Source of the DNA: Cryptomeria japonica
Lineage: Eukaryota > Streptophyta > Pinopsida > Cupressales > Cupressaceae
Length of the DNA stretch: 64,000 nucleotides
NCBI RefSeq assembly: GCF_030272615.1
Contig: NC_081410.1
Span: forward strand, 503,306,942 to 503,370,941
Direction of reading: 5' to 3'
The translations under genes were made by a program, and so were the position numbers. Positions 57,996-64,000 of this stretch are shown here, one piece after another (the stretch's first letter is position 1; each line of letters opens with the position of its first letter). The notes under the pieces are model-generated. The model made no database searches. It was not told the origin of the DNA and saw only the letters and a program-made list of their open reading frames with translations.

Positions 57996-59992
57996 TTATC
58001 TGTCGATCAATGTTTGCAATGAATTTGGGAAAAAGCAAACATGATTTTAAAATTTTCCTGCCTTCATCCAATGCCTCTTCTATACTCTTACTTACAGTCT
58101 TCAGGCTCACTCTATCTCTCTCAACTTCTTTCAATTTATTATGCAATCTCACCTCATTAAACTTCTTCTGCACAATTTCATCAACAACCTTCTCTAATGA
58201 TACAAAATTGGAGTTAACAACATTTAACAAGTTCTTAAGCTTTCTAGAGGGAGAAGCACCAGAATCCTGACTGAAACTAGGCAAAAACTTTTCCAAAACC
58301 TCAATTGTAAGAGAGATGACCTCTTTATCTTCAGACTGAGATTTCAACAAGTATTCACTTACCATAATTTGAGCTTGGGTGGTGGAAAGTTTCAATGCTT
58401 GAAGAGGGGAAAGAGTGCTTAAATCCACCAGACCATGAGAAAAATCATCATCTACATCAATCTCCTTACCTTTGTCAAAGACATTGGTCGTAGTCATGGT
58501 TACTGGAGGTTTCTCTATTGGCTCGTCACGCTTCTCCTCTACACTCACACTCTTTCCAACTTTTGCAATCTCCTCTGCTATCATATTTGCAATTACTTCT
58601 ATCTTAGGAGGGTCTTGAGTAGCTTCACTAGAGATACATGTTGTTAGCTTCTTGCTCAACCAGATCAACATATGGTCGATCCTTCTAACCACCAGAGACT
58701 TCTGCATGTACTTCTAGAATGGAAGTGTTTTCAAGAATGTGCTCTACCAGGTGGGTGACAACGTCTTCTTGATTCACCTCATATCTCAACTCGAACAAAA
58801 TGTCTTTTATTATTTGCTTTGTCTCTTTTGCAAATTCATCAATTTTATGGAGCATTATTCTATTAATTCTCCCCTTTCTCCTAAACTTTTCTTTTGCCAA
58901 TTTCAATAATCTTTCAACTTCATCCCTGGATATATAACTTAACAAGAATTAACCAATACATACTCTTGCATATCTTCATCTTTCTGACAGGTGGTATTTC
59001 TCTGGATATCAAGAATATCATACAACTCTTTAGGTAACTCAAATGATAATTCAATCAGAGCTCTACTGAAACTGTTCATATATTGAACAACTGCTTCTTC
59101 AATTTCTCTCCACTCCTTATCATCTGCATTCTCATAATATATAGCAAGATTATTCAAATTTCCATCCTTAATGATTTCATTCTTTATATCTTCTAAGGAC
59201 TTAGGAGGAATAATCTTTATCTTACTAGACTCCAAGGCTTCATCTATCTCAGATTTATGCTTCGTGGTTCCTCTAGATCTTCCAAACAGCTCACCTTGAT
59301 TCTTTGTCTTCTTGGAGGGTGGAGCATCATTGGATGGCTTTTTGACTCTTCGAGCATAGGTAGTAGTCTTCTTAACTTCCTGGACTTCCTCATCCGACAC
59401 TATCTCCTCCTCAGTTGCAACATACTTCCTTGAAGGTTTCTCCTTTTTCCTTTTCTCAACTCCACTGGTAGATACTATTGGTTTGGGCTTAGGTGGAGGT
59501 ATCGGTTTCTTCACTTTGGAGACAAGTGCAAATTTACTAGGCTTAGCTTTGGATTTGTTAGAAGAGGAGGACACTGGTTTAGGCTATGGTTTGAGCACAT
59601 CCTCTTCCCTCAGAATATTTTGAGCTTTAGCCCTCTCCACGACTTCCTTAGTCAATCCCATCTTCTCTGCAACTGCCTCTACTTCCTTTCTAATCTTCCT
59701 CTTCCTACCCGCATTAGTAAACTTTTTGTGCAAGGAGAGGTCCTTTTCCTTGAATGTTCTAAATCTTTCTTCCTTTTCATCCGTTGGTTGGCTCAATATG
59801 TGTTGAGCATAGGCATCAAGGGTAACTGCATCAACTTCATAGCCCATGGGAAGGATCCACAAAGTCCCTTGTTTAACAACTTCCATTAAACATTGATCTT
59901 TGTTAACCATGAAACAAATGATTTTCTCATACTTCTCTACAATCTCTTTAGGGATTCTTTCTCGGGCTTTCATAGACACCTAAATGATGGTA
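57996..59992 (-). pseudogene. Element A ORFx, central part (right of insertion B)
   Basis: Minus-strand frames 59979-59584, 59574-58939, 58945-58685 and 58707-57996 make one decayed coding region. The first two share a phase and are split by one TAG; the third is shifted and the fourth returns to the first phase. Homology to element B ORFx is visible: KYEKIICF against KYEEDICF, MGYEV in both, DAYAQHILSQP against DVYASTLLASP, a Lys/Pro-rich basic linker, and ALDEGRKIL against AMDEGKLLL. The N-terminal part, gag and 5' LTR are missing. At 59992/59993 the sequence joins the LTR of element F. Confidence 0.7.
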
Positions 59993-61385
59993 TGATGAAA
60001 GACCAAGGATCCGGTCAACTACTGAGAGGTGGGGGGGCTGAATCAATAGATAGAAAAACTAATAAACTTCACCAATCTCAAAATCAATCTCTCAAAGTAA
60101 ACTTAGACCTATCAATGCAATATCACTATCAAGGTAAAACTCTCAAGTCTAAACCGGTTGACTGTTACAACAGATTAACAGTAAGCAACTTGAAACTCAC
60201 AAACATCCAAATACTTTTACTGACATAAGTAAAACTTCATTTCATATTGCTACTGGTTATCATGACTTATCAAAGTGGATTAAGTAGTTAAACAAATCAA
60301 CCATAGAAAACATTCACCGCTTGACACAATATTTTTGACGTGGAAACCCAAATGGGAAAAACCACGGTGAGATGAGACTCACAAGATAACTATCTGAACT
60401 CTTCTAAAGTTTTCCCTATTAAGAGACAAGCCTGTTAAAGCTTTACAAAAAGTTCCATTAAGATCAGATCTTGTTAGGGACCACCTTGTTAAGGGATTGA
60501 CTATAATTCCTTGTTAGAAGCAATACCCTGTGAGGAGCAACCTTTGTAAATTATTTAGAATCCAAACTAATGGATCACCTTGTTAGAGGATTTGAATAAC
60601 ACCAAGCTTGTTAGAGACTACCCGGTTAGGGGATTTTAATCTACTATAATTGTTAAAAAACAATAGGAGTTTGTTGGTTTGTTTGAATAGTAATACACTT
60701 GCTTGTTCAGATCCTTTTCATGCTCCTATCTGCCTTTACTCAAACTACAAATACATCATCTCGTTTGTCAACCACACACTCAAATAAAAATTTGCCAACT
60801 CTGAAACTAAACAACTCATCGACCTTATAAACAAATCAACTAGGTCGGTAACACAATAAAAACCTAATTCACATAGAGATTACAAACAAGTTGGTTCAAG
60901 TATGACCATTGGATTACATAACAATCTCTACACATCATTGAAGAAATCCTTGACCACTCCTTGATCACCGCTTCATTGAGCTTAGTAACTCATCACATGC
61001 TTTGCATTACATGCAATATATTTTCTCATTCCCAAGACAAAAACCATTACCTCAACACACCAAAAATACTTTGAAACTCTCTTCATACAATATGCATACA
61101 TGTCATAATCATTACCACTCACCATCAGATCATAAACCAATATAGCCAATTCACCAAACTTAATCGGATAGGGTTTATCAAATCAATAGCTAGGGTTTAC
61201 CAGTTCAACTCTCCAATACTTAGCACTACTAGTTCACTCCACAAACTTACCTACCAGTTACAGTTTCCTTTCACCAACTCTTCCTACCACTTACAAAGCA
61301 ATATTATCATAATAACATTACTGGTTAATTGACATCAATGACAACATAACATTTCATTAATGGAATCTTCATGCAAATGCCAACA
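59993..61385 (-). repeat. 3' LTR of copia element F
   Basis: 1393 bp. The minus strand starts TGTTGGCATTTGCATG at 61385, beside a polypurine tract AAAGGGAGAGAT (61386-61397). It ends CTTTCATCA at 59993. It holds the GTTTTTCCC...GGGTTTCCACGT box (60338-60364) and the C-run box (60028-60046). It differs from the A and B LTRs over most of its length. Candidate left target pentamer is TGGTA (59988-59992); the partner lies beyond the window. Confidence 0.75.
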
Positions 61386-63325
61386 ATCTCTCCCTTTGGC
61401 ATTGATGGCAATACAAATATCAGTACCATTGATTGCTGTGATTGTGAATAGGAATCCTGGTTTACATTTTACCATGTACTCTCCTTGTCGGCAACTTGTC
61501 ACTAATTCTTCTCCCATAATCACATAGTTCTTCTCCCCCTTTGACAACAATTCCAAATTGAAAGTAAAACCCGCAATGTAAAACTTTATTGTTCAGCATC
61601 AACAACCTACAACTTGATGCTCCCCCTGTGGAATAACTCCACTTCTACATCAATCCTGCTATAAAATTCTGCAAGTAGCTTTGGGACTGATGTAATCTAC
61701 ATCATGCTCAATTGACCTCATGAAGGGGGACAACCCCTAGCTGACTTCTAAGATACTCAAAAGTAGTCTTAGGTAGAGGTTTAGTAAAGATATTTGCAAG
61801 CTACTCTTTGGTAGAAACATGCTCCAAGATCACATCTTTACTCTGCAGTTTTTCCCTCAAAAAATGATACTTCAATTCAATATACTTGGTTCATGTGTGC
61901 AAGATAGGGTTCTTTGAAATATTTATGGCACTGGTATTATCACATAAGATCTTTACAGGTTCTGAAAACTTGATCTTGAAACCTTCTAAAATGTGCCTCA
62001 TCCAGATAGCCTGGGTACAATTCATATAAGTTGCAACATACTCAGCTTCAGCAGTAGACTGTGAAATACAACTCTACTTCTTGCTACTCCATGAAACAAG
62101 TCTTCCTCCCATAAAGAATGCTCCACCAGTTGTTCTTTTCCTATCATCAACATTATTTGCCTAGTCTACATCTATGTACACCTTCAAGTCAAAGTTTCCT
62201 TCATATGGATACCATAATCCATACTCAGCAGTACCTTTCAAATATATGAATATCCTCTTGGTTGCTATCAAATGTGTTTTCTTCAGATTCTTCTGAAATC
62301 TAGCAACTAGACCAACTGGATGAGCTATATTCAGTCTATTGTGAACAACATAGTGCAATTTTCCAATCATTGACCTATACTCTTTCTCATCAACAAATGT
62401 GGACTCATCTTCCTTAGATAGCTTACAACCTGTAATCATTGGTGTCCCAACTGGTTTATAGTCACTCATACCAAATGTCTTTAATACCTCCTTCACATAC
62501 TTAGACTGTGTAATGAAAATACCACTCTTCATTTGTTGTATTTGCAAACCTATGAATTTTTTTATCTCTCCAACTAGAGACATTTCAAACTCACTTTTCA
62601 TTTCATTTTCAAAATCATTGCTCATGTCATCATTCCCTCTAAATATGATATCATCTACAAACACTTTACTAACCAATATCTTATCTCCTTCATATTTGAG
62701 ATATAAGTTGCTATCTTCACTGGTTCTCTGAAAAACCTATCTTCATCAGGTGTGAATGATGCCTTTCATACCATGCTCTTGGTGCTTGCTTTAATCCATA
62801 TAATGCCTTATGCAAATTACATACCATGTCTTTCTCATTAGTCAGAGCATAACCATTTGGTTGCTCAATGTATACTTGTTCTTCCAATATTCCATTCAAA
62901 AATGTTGACTTTACATCCATCTGGTATACTTTGAACCCCTTGTGTGCTGCAAATGCAAATAAAGTTTTGATGCCTTCCAGTATAGCCACTGGTGCAAAAG
63001 TCTCACCATAATCTTCTCCTTCTTCTTGTGCATAACCTTTGCAAACCAATCTAGCTTTGTTACAAACTACAACACCATCTTCATATAACTTGTTCTTGAA
63101 AACCCACTTAGTACCTATCACATTTTTATTTACCGATCGAGGTACTAGGGTCCATGTGTTATTCTTCTCAATTTTTTCAATCTCTTCCTCCATATCTTTA
63201 ACCCAATGATCATATCCAAATGCTTCCTTAGCAGTTCTATGCTCAATAGTGAAGATCATGCAAGAATTCTCCCTAATTCTTCTTCTGGTTAATATTCCAG
63301 CATCCTTGATAGGATGGTAGGGCAA
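61386..63325 (-). pseudogene. Element F pol relic: RT and RNase H
   Basis: Frame 63325-62717 holds the linker and RT start ([58 protein letters not shown]). After a frameshift near 62715, frame 62676-62161 holds the catalytic FVDDI, FITQSKYVKEVL and SMIGKLHYVVHNR. Decayed RNase H codons (AEAEYVAT, CDNTSAI, ANIFTKPLP) run on to about 61735 with several stops. The non-coding 3' end and polypurine tract lead into the LTR. Sequence is clearly related to, but distinct from, element G. Integrase and gag are absent because the homology stops at about 63326. Confidence 0.88.
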
Positions 63326-64000
63326 GGGGGTTGCCCAATTAGGCTTGTATTTTCACTAAGTGATAGGTCCTTTTCTAGTTTCAAGGTGTAGTCACCAAAA
63401 TCAGAGTGCAGAAAGCTTATAGGCAACCTAGCAACTCTCCTTGATCCGCCTCCCTAAGTCAAACACTCCCTGGTTGCTCAAGGGCTTCAACTCCATTGCT
63501 TAGGCTTTGTAGTTTAACACCTTACCCTCTCAATTGGAACTCATTTCCTCTATCCCTGATCTATTCTCTGACTGCACAAGGTCTCCTTTTGTTGAATTAC
63601 AAGTTTGTGTCAAGTTTTACCCCCATGGGTGTCTTTGGTCTTCTACGTTTTGGAGTGGAGTAATCATTCACAAGTGCTACAAACTGAGTTATGGAGTCTA
63701 TCTCACCAAATGTGTTAAATGCATGCAAGTTCAACTTTTTTCAACTGGATTTGATGGTTTTTATGCTTTACAACCTTCCTTTGTGTACCTGATTTGACAA
63801 AAAACCAAAATTTAGGCCTAAAACGGGCTACAAGGAATTAGCCCTCCTTTTGGGGTTTTGTGCTCACCTTGCTCCAACGATGGACTTCCCAAAAAAAAGA
63901 ACCATATATGTGGATACCCTTTTGTAAGTTCTTGAGGATTTTCTAAGTCTTAGGGTCCTTTAGGCCTTCTCCATGACTGTCCCAAAAATGGGTGCAAAAA
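63326..64000. other. Unidentified sequence interrupting element F
   Basis: The copia pol frame stops matching at about 63326, and the following DNA is less AT-rich with no recognisable protein. It may be part of another repeat inserted into F, continuing past the window. An 87-codon plus-strand frame has no motif. Confidence 0.4.

Larger units (their letters stand above)
50446..58000 (+). mobile_element. Non-autonomous LTR element B (gag + ORFx, no pol)
   Basis: LTRs 50451-51619 and 56986-57995, with a 5 bp target duplication TTATC (50446-50450 and 57996-58000). Order on the plus strand: 5' LTR, primer-binding site (51622), coiled-coil gag with zinc knuckles (to 52949), a 440 bp non-coding spacer, a 1103-codon frame (ORFx, 53392-56703), polypurine tract (56974), 3' LTR. 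No protease, integrase, RT or RNase H motif occurs in any frame. It inserted into element A in the opposite orientation. Sequence organisation near the ends is copia-like, so a copia relative in trans is the likely helper. Confidence 0.9.

Noticed and set aside
1-64000. CRISPR arrays, prokaryotic operons, rRNA genes or organellar DNA inserts
   Set aside because: None of the expected repeats, gene orders or conserved RNA segments was seen.

Overview
The window is nuclear DNA of a seed plant. Two intact plant-type protein genes lie in AT-rich DNA dominated by nested and decayed retroelements (Ty1/copia type, L1-type LINE, and non-autonomous LTR elements). The density and layering of old LTR elements would fit a large genome such as a conifer or other gymnosperm, but nothing here fixes the species. 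There are no bacterial-type operons, CRISPR arrays or convincing tRNA/rRNA genes.

Layout. 1-15 kb: gene-poor DNA with a solo LTR (2.2-3.7 kb), a decayed coding region of unknown type (5.5-6.7 kb), a copia gag relic with a perfect initiator-Met primer-binding site (9.9-10.8 kb) joined to an LTR-like stretch containing a degenerate ~116 bp tandem repeat, and a LINE-like tail. 15.1-15.9 kb: a single-exon gene of the At1g76070 / syringolide-induced 14-1-1 family (minus strand). 16.3-22.3 kb: AT-rich DNA with microsatellites, recent tandem duplications and a possible gene start at 20.6-21.1 kb. 22.3-26.3 kb: a 5'-truncated LINE with one long RT-to-RNase H frame broken by a single TAG. 30.0-31.4 kb: a single-exon gene for a kinase-less B-lectin/PAN membrane protein (minus strand). 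32.6-46.0 kb: copia element 'G' (minus) in tandem LTR-internal-LTR-partial internal form. Its 5' LTR is split by element 'C' (41214-45164), which has a 5 bp target duplication. 46.8-50.4 kb: nested LTR pieces and the 3' end of element 'A' (minus). 50.45-58.0 kb: element 'B' (plus), inserted into A with target duplication TTATC. 58.0-60.0 kb: the rest of A. 60.0-63.3 kb: the 3' LTR and pol relic of another copia element, 'F'.

The most unusual content is the non-autonomous LTR elements. B has LTRs, a primer-binding site, a coiled-coil gag with four zinc-knuckle-like boxes and a polypurine tract. It has no protease, integrase or reverse transcriptase, and instead carries one 1103-codon frame of unknown function ('ORFx'). 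Element A, in the opposite orientation, carries a diverged homologue of ORFx. C is more compact: almost all of its 1.47 kb interior is one unrelated frame. ORFx of B has 15 in-frame stops but no frameshift, and every stop can be explained as C-to-T on the coding strand (11 are TAG, as expected from CAG). This looks like decay of methylated, silenced DNA. A, B, F and G share a 3' junction in which the polypurine tract sits between AATGCCAA and TTGGCATT, a perfect inverted repeat.
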